A stretch of 64,000 bases of DNA, taken from contig NC_044977.1 of the NCBI RefSeq assembly GCF_008728515.1, forward strand, positions 185,555,987-185,619,986. The letters are read 5' to 3'. This stretch comes from Papio anubis (lineage: Eukaryota; Chordata; Mammalia; Primates; Cercopithecidae). Under the pieces are notes generated by a model. It saw only the letters and a list, made by a program, of their open reading frames with translations. It did not search any database and had not been told where the DNA came from. Shown in pieces: positions 1-12,452 of the stretch; positions within the stretch are counted from its first letter, which is position 1, and each line of letters opens with the position of its first letter. The position numbers were made by a program, and so were the translations under genes.

Positions 1-1361
1 CTCTTTGTGAATAGTCTCTTTAGAGGAAAGGGGGTAAATAAAAGCACCAAGTCTCCAAATTACAGATAATCTGGAGACCATGCTCTCACAAGCTCAATTT
101 ACCAAGAGCAATGAGGAAATACTTCCTAATCTTCAACCCAGGGTGATTTAGGCCCAGAGCTCTTGAGAAAGTAAGGTGGGTGTAACCTAGTCTAAGTGAC
201 TGATTCTTCATGGGGTTTAAAATGGCTCAGGAGAGAAAGTGCAGACGATAGCAACCTCACCTGTGGTGACTTAGCTGTCTCAGAGCTTACACATTCTAAT
301 GAATGCTCTGGAAGGAAAAGGCCCCAGGTGATCTGCAAAGTAGCTTTTAGGGTCAAAATGTTCCTACGATGCTGCTGGTTATACTTTCTGGCACAGATAA
401 AAAGTGCACTTATAACACTGAATGCAAATAGCCTACTCTTGCATCAGGTCCCTTTCATCAGAACCAGTGGTCCTATCAATTCGAGGAATTTCATTTTTGG
501 TAACCTGAATAGTGAGGATAAAAAAAAATCGGTGTTTTTTTGCTCCCAAGGGCTGGAAGAGTTTTTCACCCAAGAGCCAAATTTGTCTTTCTATTGTAGA
601 TGACAGGGTGAGTGTAGGTGTTTGTTTTACATTAGGATGACAAGCTGTGCATACCTTTCTGAGGCGAGGTCTGGGTGTACTGGGGTGTGTCCCAGAGGAA
701 GTCAATGTTCAGAGCTTTATTTTGTGTGTGTGAGCTATTCAGTTTAATTATACCCATGCTGCTAACTTGCTTTTTATTATTACTCTTATTCACTTTAATA
801 TTCCCTTCCCTTGGCTAAGCATAAAGAGAAGGTTCATTTATTATTTGAACAGCTTTACATTTATGATGCCCCATTAGTTTGCAAAGCTGGAGACTTCACT
901 GTGAAAGCGCTGTAATAATACTCAGGGAAGATGAGCTCTAATCCTGCTTCTAGCTTGGGGCGCAGGAGCTTTGGAATTGCTCAGAATTTAAAGGCACTTC
1001 ACTGACATGAGGGAGGAAAGGGATAAAACAGGGCAGAAGGGAGGAACTGGGGATCATAGGAATAAGACTGACAGTACATATGTCTCTGTTCAGTTTTAAA
1101 TTTTGGTAAGTAGAATAACAGATTATACATTGACATTTTGAGAACAGCAGCTGTCAAAACTGTCAGTCAAAAGGAGATTGATTCCATTCAATTATTTGTT
1201 GAACCAAGAAGTTTAGAGATGGGAAAGAACTATGAGGCCATGCAACTCATTTAAAGTCCCTCTGCTTTGGCAAATTTATTTAAGATCAGCATCTGAGGGC
1301 AAAATAAACGTTTATTATTATTTCATGTTGACACAATAGCAAAGATAAAGAAGAACAATAT
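1..1361. other. No gene or clear repeat seen
   Basis: Old-looking, moderately AT-rich sequence. The open frames at 196-603 (+) and 433-705 (-) overlap on opposite strands, match no family I know and have no splice or promoter context. I read them as chance frames. A short piece near 1200-1260 resembles ancient MIR/L2-age repeat DNA but is too weak to name. Confidence 0.5.
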
Positions 1362-1800
1362 TGTATTAGGCCATTCTCTCATTGCTCCAAAGAAATACCT
1401 GAGACTGGGTAATTTATTTTTAAAAAAGTGGAGGTGGGTGTTTAATTGGCTGAAGGTTCTGCAGGCTGGACAGGAAGCATAGTGGCATCTACTTCTGGGG
1501 GAAGACTTGGGAAGCTTCCCATGATGGTGGACGGGGAAGGGAGAGTAGAATAGGCATGTCACATGGCCAGAGCAGGAGCAAGAGAGAGCAAGGGGGGGAG
1601 GTACTACACACTTTTAAATTACTAGATCTTATGAGAACTCAATCGCTATCACAAAGACAGTACTAAGGGGGATGGTGCTAAACCATTCATGAGAAATCCA
1701 CCTCCATGATCCAGTCACTTCCCACTATGCCCTACTTCCATCATGGGGGATTACATTTCAATATGAGATTTGGGCAGGCACACACATCCAAACTGCACCA
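1362..1800 (-). mobile_element. MaLR LTR (MST/MLT1-like), antisense
   Basis: The plus strand reads as the reverse complement of a MaLR LTR. It opens with 'tgtattaggccattctctc', runs through 'cctgagactgggtaattta' and the 'catggccagagcaggagca' region, and ends near 'ccaaactgcacca'. The length of about 440 bp fits MST/MLT1 better than THE1. No clean 5-bp target duplication remains (aatat on the left, agcat on the right). It appears to be a solo LTR, since no internal ERV sequence flanks it. Confidence 0.8.
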
Positions 1801-2401
1801 AGCATCCATGTATTTATTCAATAGTCTTTCATCCCACCCCCACTGACCAAGCCAGGATCTATGTTCTGATGATACATAGATGTGATAAGTGCTAAACACT
1901 GGTGATTTAGAATTGGTAAAACTCAATTCCTGTCCTCAAGGAGTGCACCATCTTTTATGGTAGTCAGCTGCGAGCCAATAATGCAAATATCCTGTGATGA
2001 GTGAAGTCACTCAAAAGGTGTGTACCAGCCACTGACGTGGAAACCAGTAGCTAGTATTATGCTTACACTTTACCTGAAGGCTGCAAGGCACAAATAGGTA
2101 CTCTTGCCAGGATCATTAACTAAATGGAAGAACAGGCCTGAGTTCCATGTCTGCTGATTCTTCACTTTTGTTGACTGTGTTTTCAAAATGTGAGCTGCAA
2201 AATGAAAATATAAGTGCCTTCTATTTTGGGCAAGAGAGAGATTACACTACACAGTCTCACATATTGATTCCTATAGTTTTGTAGCCTGTACCTCAACTCT
2301 TCTGCCACTAAAATAGAGAATGCTAATACTGACCTTCTTCACAAAGCATGCAGATGAACTAATATGTGTTTTGAAGAGCCTAAAATATCTTTAAAATTAT
2401 C
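1801..2401. other. No gene; possible weak L2/MIR-age fragments
   Basis: The part at 1860-1970 (a 'gtcctcaaggagtgcaccat' type phrase) resembles the antisense side of old L2-class repeats, and 2285-2400 faintly resembles antisense MIR. Neither is strong enough for a firm call. Confidence 0.3.
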
Positions 2402-2790
<389 letters not shown>

Positions 2791-2799
2791 TAGTCCAAC

Positions 2800-2986
2800 T
2801 TTAGTCCTCAAATTTTAGCATGCATCAGAATCACCTGAAGGGTGTGAAGAGCCGATTTCATGGCCCATCCCCAGCGTTTCTGATTCAGTAAGTAAATGGT
2901 GGGGCATGGGAATTTGCATTTCTAACAAGTTTGCAGGTGATGCTGATGCTGCTGGTCTGAAAACCATACTTTGAGAACTACTGATC
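2800..2986. mobile_element. MER5-type hAT nonautonomous element
   Basis: The sequence contains 'tcagaatcacctgaaggg', an A/T-rich middle with 'tctgattcagtaa', and 'ctttgagaactactg' at the far end. This is the usual arrangement of MER5A/MER5B elements (Charlie-related hAT). The 5' terminus is degraded. Divergence is high, as expected for this age class. Confidence 0.65.
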
Positions 2987-3860
2987 TTGTCCATCCCCTT
3001 TAGTGTAAAGATGAGATCACTGAGCAAACACTGCCTTTCCTGCCAACCCACCCCAAATAAACACAATCTAATTAAAGACTATAGTTTTGCTACACAAAAA
3101 TGGCTTTAAGACAAATCTCCTGACTGTTCTTTTAACCAAGTCTCAAACAAAAATACCCTTCTAAAGAGAAGAAATTGGAGCCAATATAATTTTATTTTTC
3201 AACTTTAATAAAATAACTTGTGTGGCTTACTTAATTCACTCCTTCCCAATGACAGATGTCTGAAAACTGATTGGAAACTTTGAGAAATTCGTTTAATGTC
3301 TCTGTGTTTTTATTCTTTCCATCTGTAAAACGGGGTCAGCTGTATTGTGCCTCATGTGCAAATCTGTGTGCGGTGAGGTTTAGCGGGTAAGTGACTGTAA
3401 AACATGTTGCAGATGGATGTGTTATGGGGGAATGCTTAATATCAAAGTGAGATGTCATTTTCTTTCACTCTGCATCTGTAGTTTGTAAAACAAATGCTTC
3501 TAAATTCACAGTATTTTTCTCACATGTACTATTTTTTCCAGGGTGATATTTTCTCAAAGACTCATGCTGACTTAAGCTTCTGGAACCTTGTGGGTGGATC
3601 TGCTAAATTAAAGACTTGTATTTAAATTTTCTGCAGAACACTTGTGGGCTGAATGCATCACAGTGACTGAGGAAAGTAGAGAGTTTTCTAGTCCTGAGAG
3701 GCATGAGTAGAACTCTGTTGGTCAGAGGACTATGAATCCAGCAAAATTTTAAGCCATTACTTTTCCAAAATGAATAAACAGATGCATCCCTGGTTAAAAA
3801 AAATCTCAAACCCTGGAAAAAAATTCTCAGACACAGTAAAATATAAAGCTAGCTAGTTAG
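2987..3860. other. No gene; weak antisense MIR near 3255-3355
   Basis: The phrase 'ccatctgtaaaacggggtc' at about 3320-3340 is the typical antisense MIR tail. The rest shows nothing I recognise. Confidence 0.4.
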
Positions 3861-3865
3861 ATAAC

Positions 3866-3907
3866 GGATGGATAGATAGATGGATGATTAGATAGATAGG
3901 GATAGAA
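3866..3907 (+). repeat. (GATA/GGAT)n microsatellite
   Basis: Imperfect tetranucleotide tract of gatg/gata units (gatggatagatagatggatg and continuation). It lies about 80 bp before the start of the large L1. Confidence 0.85.
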
Positions 3908-4399
3908 AAACAGATAATGGTATAGAGATATACATATGAATATACAGATTATCAAGAGCACAGTATTTTTTGAAAGAAATTACAAGGAGAGGGAGCAAGA
4001 TGGCTGACTAGATGCAGGTGGCATGTGTCTTCTCCATGGAGTGTAACCAGAATAGGGAGTAGATACATTTTGAACAGATTGTCTAGGAGAGAACACTAGG
4101 ATTCACCACAGAACAGACAGGAAGACCAAAAGTAAGTAGAGATTGAGGCAGCATGACTAGCCAGGGACTGACTGAGAGTCGGAATAGAAAACAACAGTAA
4201 GAGTGAAAGTCCCAGGTCTCTGAAATGGGCTTTTATGAGCTTGGATATGGGAGAAAACCTTGACCCACTAGGGCCTCAGGACTTATACAGAGAGCTGCTG
4301 AAAGATTGCACGAAACGAAACGTTGCTTCCAGAAGAGGAGCCCAGATGGAATCCCACAGGCATCCAGGCGTAAAAAAGCCTCAGCTAGGCACCACCTTG

Positions 4400-5420
4400 A
4401 AAGTCTAGATATAGGGTATCCACGAAAATGGCTGCTGTCATTGTGCTGCTCCATGGAGGGAGAAGGGAGACCAGGAGCTCGCATGCACCCCTGGGAGGGC
4501 TCTACCACCCTGTTGTCAAATGTTTTTGAGACAGAGACATGAGCACACTTCACTCCCCATAACTTCTTGCCCATGCTGCTTTCCTGGGAGGGACCCTACC
4601 CTCTCTGGTCCCAGGGTCACTATGCCATTTTGAGAATTTAACACTGGGCTGTGCTCCACCATCACACTGAGTTTGGGCTGACACAGCTGCAGCTACCACC
4701 TAGCCAATGAGGAACAGGGAAACAAGGCTATCCTTTGCACATTTGCACAATATCCACTGTCCTGTAACAGGCCGCTGTGAAGCTGAGACACAAGCAGACT
4801 ATCCACTATCCTCTCCAGAGCTTCTTGCCTATGGTGCTTGCATGGGTGGTGCCACTCCCTGCTGGTCTCAGGTCTAAGACACCCTTTTGGGAATTTAATG
4901 CTGAGCTGTGCCCCACCCTCAGGCTGAATTCAAGTGGATATGGCTGCAGCCACCAGCCATGGAGGAACAAGGAAAGCAGGCTATTCTATGTACAACTAGG
5001 ACAATACTCACTGCCTTACAACAGGCTGCTGTGAGACTGAGATGCGAGCAGATCACACTCCCCCAATCTCTTGCCCACGGTGCTTGCCTGAGAAAGGCCC
5101 CACCCTCTCTAGTCACAAGCCCACAGCTAGTGCAATTTTGAGAGATTAACACTGGGCTGTGCCCCACACTTGAGCCGAGTTTGAGGCAACATGGCTGCAG
5201 CTGTCACCCAGCCAGAGGAGGAAAAGGGGAAACCAAGTTCTCCAAAGCACACTTAGGACAATACCCATTACCCCGCTACAAGTAGCTGTGGGATTGGGCA
5301 CTAGCCTGCCCAACCCGTCACAGCTTCTAACAACACCAACACAGGCTACCTGGGTTTTAGTGGGTTGCTCCATCGCTACTGCTATCACTCATACCACAAC
5401 AGTTGCCCAGGAACTTGAGA
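4400..5420 (+). repeat. Tandem ~254-bp units in the L1 5' UTR
   Basis: The same block recurs. A 'ttaacactgggctgtg' type phrase begins near 4631, 4888 and 5139, giving periods of about 257 and 251 bp. Each unit also contains a 'ctgcagcyaccacc' type motif, 'caatatccactg'-like text, and a 'cttcttgcc...ggtgctt' segment. A partial unit precedes the first copy (4430-4630). Units have diverged clearly from each other. Open frames at 4233-5388 on both strands are by-products of this array. Confidence 0.8.
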
Positions 5421-6814
5421 ACCTATTAAAATACCTGGCCCATGGATTCCACTACTAGCTTCTGAGCAAGCCACTTGGAGGCCCAAGAATCAGCCCTTAG
5501 GACCCATTAACATTGGAACCAGAGTGAGCTGCTATGGGACTTAAAAATGGGCACATCTCCCCACTGCTACCTCTGGAGCCCAAAGACTGGCTGGGTTGGA
5601 ATTGAAGTCCCCAACTAAACTTCATTACAACATCAGTTTATAACCGGACCCTAAGTCACCAAGAAAATCAGATACCACTTGCCCTGTATAACGATGAAGA
5701 AGTAATACAAATATCACGCTACCAAGGGCACCCAAAATAAAAGCTAAAATATCTTAACCACATACCTCTATCTTTTGCAATTTCAAAAAGTTGGAGCAAG
5801 TGACTGCTACCCAGATAAACGGATATCAATGGAAGGGCACAGAAAATATTAAAAAATGGGGAAATATGACACCACCAAAGGACCACAACAATTTGTTCAC
5901 CAACAGGTCCCAATCAAAAAGAATTTCTAAAAATGCCAGATAAAGAATTCAAAATATTGATTTTAAAGAAGCTTAATGAGATTCAACAGAAATATGAAAA
6001 CAAATACAAAGACATAATAAAATCAACTCAGTATATGAATAAAAAATTATCCAAGGAGAGAGATCTTTAAAAAAAGGAGCAGAAATTCTGGAAGTGAAAA
6101 ATTGGTAGAAGGAAATACAAAATACATTCGAAAGCTTCAATAAAAGACTAGAATGAGCAGAAGAATCTCAAACCTTGGAGACACTGTTTTTGAAATCAAC
6201 CAGTCAGACAAAAATAAGGAAAAAATAATAGTAAAGAATGAACAAATTATTTGAGATGTCTGAAACTATATAAAGTGATTGAACTTATGAATTACCAGTA
6301 TTCACAAGGAGGAAGAGAGAGGAAAAGTTTAGAAAACCTATTTAAGGTAATAATTGATGAAAACTTCCCAAGACTACCAAGAGAGTTAGACATTCATATA
6401 CAGGAGGCCTATTGATCCCTAGGCAAACACATTACAAAAAGACTTCACTACAGTATATTATATTCAGAATATCTAAAGTAAAATAAAAGAAGGAGTGTTA
6501 AAATTAGCAGGAGAAAAGCATCTAGTTCCCTATAAAGGAAATCCCCTTGGATTACTCGTGGACTTTTCAGTAGAAATTTTATAGGCCAGAAAAAAATAGA
6601 ATGGCATTTTCAAAGTGAAGGAAAAAAAAATTGTCAGTCTGAATTTTTATCCTGCCAGAATAAGCTTCATAAATGAAGGGGAAATAAAGTATTCCCCAAA
6701 TAAGAAAATGCCGAGAGAATCTGTCAACAGACTGGAACTATAGGAAATTCTCCAAGGGGTCTTACACATGGAAATGCAAGGTTGATATTCTACATAACAA
6801 AAACACATGGAAAT

Positions 6815-7178
6815 ATAAATGTGTTAGTTCATTTTCACACTACTGTAAAGAAATGCTTAAGTCTGGGTGATTTATAAGGAAAGAGGTTTGATTGACTCAC
6901 AGTTTTGCATGACCGCGGAGGCCTCAGGAAACTTACAATCATAATGAAAGGGGAAGCAGTCACCTTCTTCACAAGGTGGCAGGAGAGAGAAGAGTGAGCA
7001 AAAGGAGAAAAGCCACTTATGAAACCGACAGATCTTGCAAGAACTATCACAAGAAGAGCATGGGGGAAACCATCCCTGTGATCCAATCACCTCCCACCAG
7101 GTCTCTCCCTAGACACATGGGGATTACAATTCAAGATGAGATTTGAGTGGGGACACAAAGTCTAACCATATCAATAAA
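6815..7178 (-). mobile_element. THE1-like MaLR solo LTR with 5-bp target duplication
   Basis: The LTR body at 6820-7173 (354 bp) is antisense: 'tgtgttagttcattttcac' at the left, 'cacagttttgcatgac', 'cctcccaccaggtctctcc', and 'tctaaccatatca' at the right. It is flanked by a perfect ataaa at 6815-6819 and 7174-7178. The length and the 5-bp duplication fit a THE1-class solo LTR that landed in the L1 after the L1 inserted. Confidence 0.92.
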
Positions 7179-9269
7179 CCTCACAATTCTCATAGAATGT
7201 CCACACAAAGGAGGAAGAAAAAAGAATCAAATGGCAACATGACAGAATTTCATCAAACCACAAAGACAAAAAGACACAGAAAAAGAAAGCAACAAAAAAT
7301 TTATGAAACAACTTGAGAAGAATTAACATTATGGCAGGAAAAAAAAGTCTTGCATATCAACATTAACCTTAAATATAAATTTATTAAATACTCCACTTAA
7401 AATATAAACATTGGCAGAATGGACTGAAAAACACCATCCAACAATATGGTGCCTATAACAAACTCACCTTGCTTGTAAAGACACATGTACACAGAAAGTA
7501 AAGGAATGGAAAAAAATATTCCATAGGAACAAAAACCAAGAGCAGGTAGGAATACTTCCATCAAATCAAAAACAGTTATTTTTTAATTAAAAAATTTTTT
7601 AAATGCATCAAATCAAAATAGTTTTAAAAAGACAAAGAAGGCCATTATACAATAATAAATGACATGTATAATATATATAATCATAAAGGACAAAGAAGGT
7701 CATTATATAATCATAAAAAGATCAATTCAGTGAGAGGATATAAGAATCCTAAATATATATGTACCCATATAGAAGAACCCAAATTACAAAACAAATATTA
7801 CCAGATCTAAATGAAGACAGACAGCAATACAGTAATAGTGGGAGGACATTAACACCAGACTCACAGCACTAGATAGGTCATTGAGAAGGAAAATTAACAA
7901 TGAAGACTGAACTTTAGAACAAATGGACTTAAAAGATGTTTATGGAAAATTCTACCTATCTTTTTATCATTCTTTTTATCAGAACATGGAATAGTCCCCA
8001 ATATAAACCATGTTAGGCAACAAAACAAGTCTTAACACATTTTTAAAAGTAATCAAAATCATATCAAGTATCTTCTCAGTCCACAGTGGGATAAAGCTAG
8101 AAATCAATACAAAGAGGAGCATTAGAAACTATACAAATACATGGGAATTAAACAGAAGGCTCCTGAATAATCATTGGGTCAAGAAAGAATTAATTTCTCC
8201 ATTCATTACCTAATGTATCCATTCTAGTGATAAAAATTTAAAAAATTTTTGAAATGGATAAAAATGAAAACATAACATACCAAAATCTGTGGGATACAGC
8301 AAAAGCAGTGCTAAGAGGGAAGTTCATAGTGTTAAATGCCTATGTTAAATAAGTAGAAAGATCACAAATTAACAACTTTATGTTGCACCTCAAGGAATTA
8401 CAAAAACAAGAGCAAACCAAAAGTTAGCAGAAGAAAAGAAATAAAAAAATCAGAGTAGAACTAAATAAAATAAAGAGAAAAAAATTACAAAGAATCATCA
8501 AAGTGAAAAGTTTGTTCTTCAAAAACATAAACAAAATTGATAAACCACTGGAGAGATTAATGAAGAATAGAGAAAATTCAAATAAACACAATCAGAAATG
8601 AAAAAGGAGACATTATAACTGACACCACGGAAATTCAAAATATCATTGGAGACCATTATAAACAACTCTATGCTCACAAACCAGAAAATGTAAAGAAAAT
8701 AGATAAATTCCTGATAACATACAATCTCCTGAGATTGAACCAGGAAGAAATAGAGTTCCTGAACTATAATGTAGCAAGATTGAATTGGTAATAATTAAAA
8801 AAAAAACTCTCCCAACAATCACAACACCACAAAGCCCAGGGCTAGATGGATGAACAACCAAGTTCTACTACCCATACAAACAATAACTAATACTAATCCT
8901 CCTAAAACTATTCCAGAACATCAAGGAGGAAGGGAGTCTTCCTAACTCATTCTATGAGGCCAGTATAACTCTGACACCAAAACTAGACAAGGACACAACA
9001 ACACCAAAAAAGAAAACTGCAGATAAAAACTCCTGATGATCATAGATGTAAAAATCCTTATGAAAATATTAACAAATACAATCCTACAGCACATCAAAAT
9101 GAAAATACACCATGATCAGTTGGGATTTATCCCAGGGATGTAAGGATGATTCAACATACACAAGTCAATAAATGTAATTATTAAGGACAAAAACCATATA
9201 ATCATCTCAATAAACACATTTTAAAAATTGATAAAATTCAGCAGCCCTTTATGATAAAAGTTTGCAATA

Positions 9270-9607
9270 AACGAGGCATAGGCCGGGCGCGGTGGCTCAC
9301 GCCTGTAATCCCAGCACTTTGGGAGGCCGAGGTGGGCGGATCACAAGGTCAGGAGATCGAGACCATCCTGGCTAACACGGTGAAACCCCGTCTCTACTAA
9401 AAATACAAAAAAATTAGCCGGGCGTGGTGGTGCGTGCCTGTAGTCCCAGCTACTCGGAGGCTGAGGCAGGAGAATGGCGTGAACACAGGAGGCGGAGCTT
9501 GCAGTGAGCCGAGATGGTGCCACTGCACTCCAGCCTGGGCCACAAAGTGAGACTCCACCTCAAAAAAAAACAAAAAAACAAAAAAACAACAAAAAAAACA
9601 AGGCATA
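9270..9607 (+). mobile_element. AluY inside L1 element 1
   Basis: Full-length sense Alu, body 9281-9596, opening 'ggccgggcgcggtggctcac'. It has AluY features such as 'atcacaaggtcaggagatcg' and 'gctaacacggtgaaacc' and a mixed A/C tail. Target duplication aacgaggcata (9270-9280) and aacaaggcata (9597-9607), one mismatch. It is much less diverged than the host L1, so it is a late insertion. Confidence 0.97.
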
Positions 9608-10100
9608 GAAGGACCATATCTCAACATAATAAAGGCTATATATGAAAAATACACAAACAACAACATTCTTACAGGGGAAAAGTTAAAGGCATTCCCACTA
9701 AGAACTAGAACAAGACAAGAATGCCTACTTTTCACCATTCTCATTCAACATAGTTCTGAAAGTCCTCTTCAGAGCAATCAGGGAAGAGAAAAAATGAAAG
9801 GCATCTGAATTAAAAAATAAGAAATCAAATTATCCCTATTTGCTAATGATATGATCTTATATCTAGAAAACTCTTAATACTCCACCAAAAATCTCTTAGA
9901 TTTGATAAATGGATTTAGTAAAGTTTCAGGATACAAAATTTATATACAGATAGTAGCATTCCTATACACCAATAATGTTCAAGCTGAGAGCCAAATTGAG
10001 CAGGCAATTTCATTTATAACAGCTAAAAAAATTAAAATGCCTAGGCATATGTTTAACCAAAGAGGTAAAAGATAACCTCTCTAAGAACTACAAAATACTG

Positions 10101-10523
10101 ATGAAAGAAATTGTAGATGACGCAAACAAAGGAAAAAATATCCCATACTCATTAATTAGAGTAATCAATGTTGTTAAAGTGACCATGCTTCCCAAAGCAA
10201 TCCACAGATTCAGTGCAATGTTTATCAAATTAGCAATGTCATTTTCTCACAGAACTAGGAAGAATAAACCTAAAGTTCATAGGAAACAAATCTTAAGCGA
10301 AAAGAACAAAACTGGAGGCATCACATTACCTGACTTCAAATTAATCTACAAGGCTAAAACAACCAAAACAGCATGCTACTGGTATAAAAACAGACAAGAA
10401 GATCAATGGAAACGAAGAGAGAACCCAGAAGTAAAGACACACACCTACAACCAACTGATCTTTGTCAAAGTCAACAAAAATATACACTCAAGAAATTACA
10501 CTCCATTCAATAAATGGTGCTAG
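10101..10523 (+). pseudogene. L1 ORF2 C-terminal remnant (element 1)
   Basis: This 140-codon open stretch matches the region after the reverse transcriptase domain of L1 ORF2: 'MLPKAIHRFSA', '[20 protein letters not shown]', 'KTACYWYKNRQEDQW' and 'FNKWC' correspond to conserved L1 phrases. It is only a surviving open piece, broken on both sides. The starting Met is internal to the ancestral protein and is not a real start. Confidence 0.85.
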
Positions 10524-11838
10524 GAAAATTGGATAGCTATATGCAGAATAATGAACTTGGACCTCTCATTATATACAAAAATTAAGATGGATTAATAACT
10601 TAAATGTAAGACTCAAAACTATAAAAGTTCTGAACGAAAAGCTGGGAAAAACCCCTCTGGATATTGGTCTAGACAGAGATTTCATGACTAAGAACTTAAA
10701 CGCAGCAAACTCAACAAAAGCAAAAATAGAAAAATGAGATTTAATTAAAAGCTTTCTATACAGCAGAAGAAACAATTGACAGAGTAAACAGACAACTTGC
10801 ATGATGGGAAAAAATATTTGCAAACTATGCACTGACAAAAGGCTAATACCCAGAATCTGCAAGGAACTCAAATAACCAGAGAAAAACAATTACCATTTTA
10901 AAAATGGGCAAACAAGGCAATTTACAGATTCAACACTATTGCTATTAAACTACCAATGTAATTTTTCACAGAATTAGAAAAAACTATTCTAAAGTTTTTA
11001 TGGAACCAAAAAGAGTCTGAATAACCAAAACAACCCTATGCAAAAAGAACAAAGCTGGAAGCATCACACTACCTGACTTCAAACTATACTACAAGGCTAC
11101 AGTAACTAAAACAGCATGGGACCAGTACAAAAACAACACATAGACCAATGGAATAAAATAGAGAACCCAAAAATAAAGCTACACACCTACAGCCATCAGA
11201 TCTTTGACAAAATTGACAAAAAATAGCAATGGGGAAAGCACTCCCTACTTAATCAATGGTGTGGAATAGCTAGCAATATGCAGAAGAAGGAAACTGGACC
11301 CCTACCTATCACTATATAGAAATGTAACTCAATATAGGATTAAAGACTTAAATGTAAGATGTCAACCTATAAAAATCCTGTAAGAAAATCTAGAAAACAC
11401 CCTTCTTGATATCAATTTTGGCAAAGAATTTATGGCTAAATCCTTAAAAGCAATTGCAACAAAACCACATATTGATAAGTGGGACATAATAAACCAAATG
11501 GATTCTGCACAGCAAGATAAATTATGAAAGAAGTAAACAGACAATATGCAGAATGGGAGAAAATATTCACAAACTATGTGTCTGACAAAGGTCCAGTCTG
11601 ACAAAGGTCCAATATCCAGAATCTATAAGGAACTTAAATAATTCAACAAGCAAAAAGCAAATAAACCCATTAAAAAGTGGGCAAATGTCATAAACAATTC
11701 CAACAAGACACACAAGGCCAAAAAGCATATGAAAAAATGCTCATCATCACCAATCTTCAGAGAAATGCAAATCAAAACCACAATGAGCTACCATCTCAAA
11801 ACAGTCAGAATGGTTATTAAAATATCAAAAAATAACAG

Positions 11839-12123
11839 GTGTTGATGAGACTGTGGAGAAAAGGGGACACTTATACAATGTTGGTGGGAATGTACATTAA
11901 TCCAACCATTGCGGAGAGCAGTTGGAGATTTCTCAAAGAACTATGTATTGAATCACCATTTGAACCAGGAATTCCATTACTGGGAATATGCCCCCAAAAA
12001 AGTAAGTCAGTCTACCAAAAGGACATATGCACCTGTATGTTCTTTGCATCACTATTCACAGTAACAAAAACATGGAATCAACCTAGATGCCCATCAGCAG
12101 TAGAGAAGATTTTATATATATAA
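11839..12123 (+). pseudogene. L1 ORF2 C-terminal remnant (element 2)
   Basis: This 94-codon open piece contains 'SSWRFLKELCIESPFEPGIP', 'LLGICPQKSKSVYQKDICTC' and '[18 protein letters not shown]', which match the cysteine-rich C-terminal end of L1 ORF2. The reading is cut off by the CA repeat and Alu at 12124 onward. The first Met is not a true start. Confidence 0.88.
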
Positions 12124-12124
12124 T

Positions 12125-12156
<32 letters not shown>
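12113..12156 (+). repeat. (TA)n(CA)n(TA)n microsatellite
   Basis: A run of about twelve CA dinucleotides flanked by TATATA on both sides. It lies between the L1 ORF2 remnant and the 5' end of the nested Alu and probably grew from an L1 'tatatata' segment. Confidence 0.9.
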
Positions 12157-12452
12157 GGACCTGTGCCTGGTAGTTCATGCCTGTAATCCCAGCACTTTTG
12201 GAGGCCAAGGCAGTAGGATTGTTTGAGTCCAGGAGTTTGAGTTTGTGACAAACCTGGGCAACAGGCTTGTCTGTGTCTACAAAAAATTTTTAAATTAGTG
12301 GGGCCTTTTGGAGCAAGCTTGTAGTCCTAGATACTCCAGAGACTGGATGGATTGCCTGAGCCAGGAGGTCAAGGCTGCAATGAGCTGTGACCATACCACT
12401 GCACTCTAGCCTGGGAGACAGACTGAGACCCTGATTCAAAAGGAAATAAAAT
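12157..12452 (+). mobile_element. Old AluJ-like element in L1 element 2
   Basis: Sense Alu with a degraded head ('ggacctgtgcctggtagttc'), 'gtaatcccagcacttttgga', a middle with 'tttgagtccaggagtttgag', and the right-arm end 'gcactctagcctgggagaca'. The phrase 'gtttgagtccaggagt' and high divergence suggest AluJ. An AluJ inside this L1 implies that L1 element 2 is itself old. No clear target duplication is visible because of the flanking microsatellite. Confidence 0.88.

Noticed and set aside
196..603. 135-codon open frame
   Set aside because: Overlaps an opposite-strand frame, matches no family I recognise, and has no promoter, splice or polyadenylation context. Likely chance.
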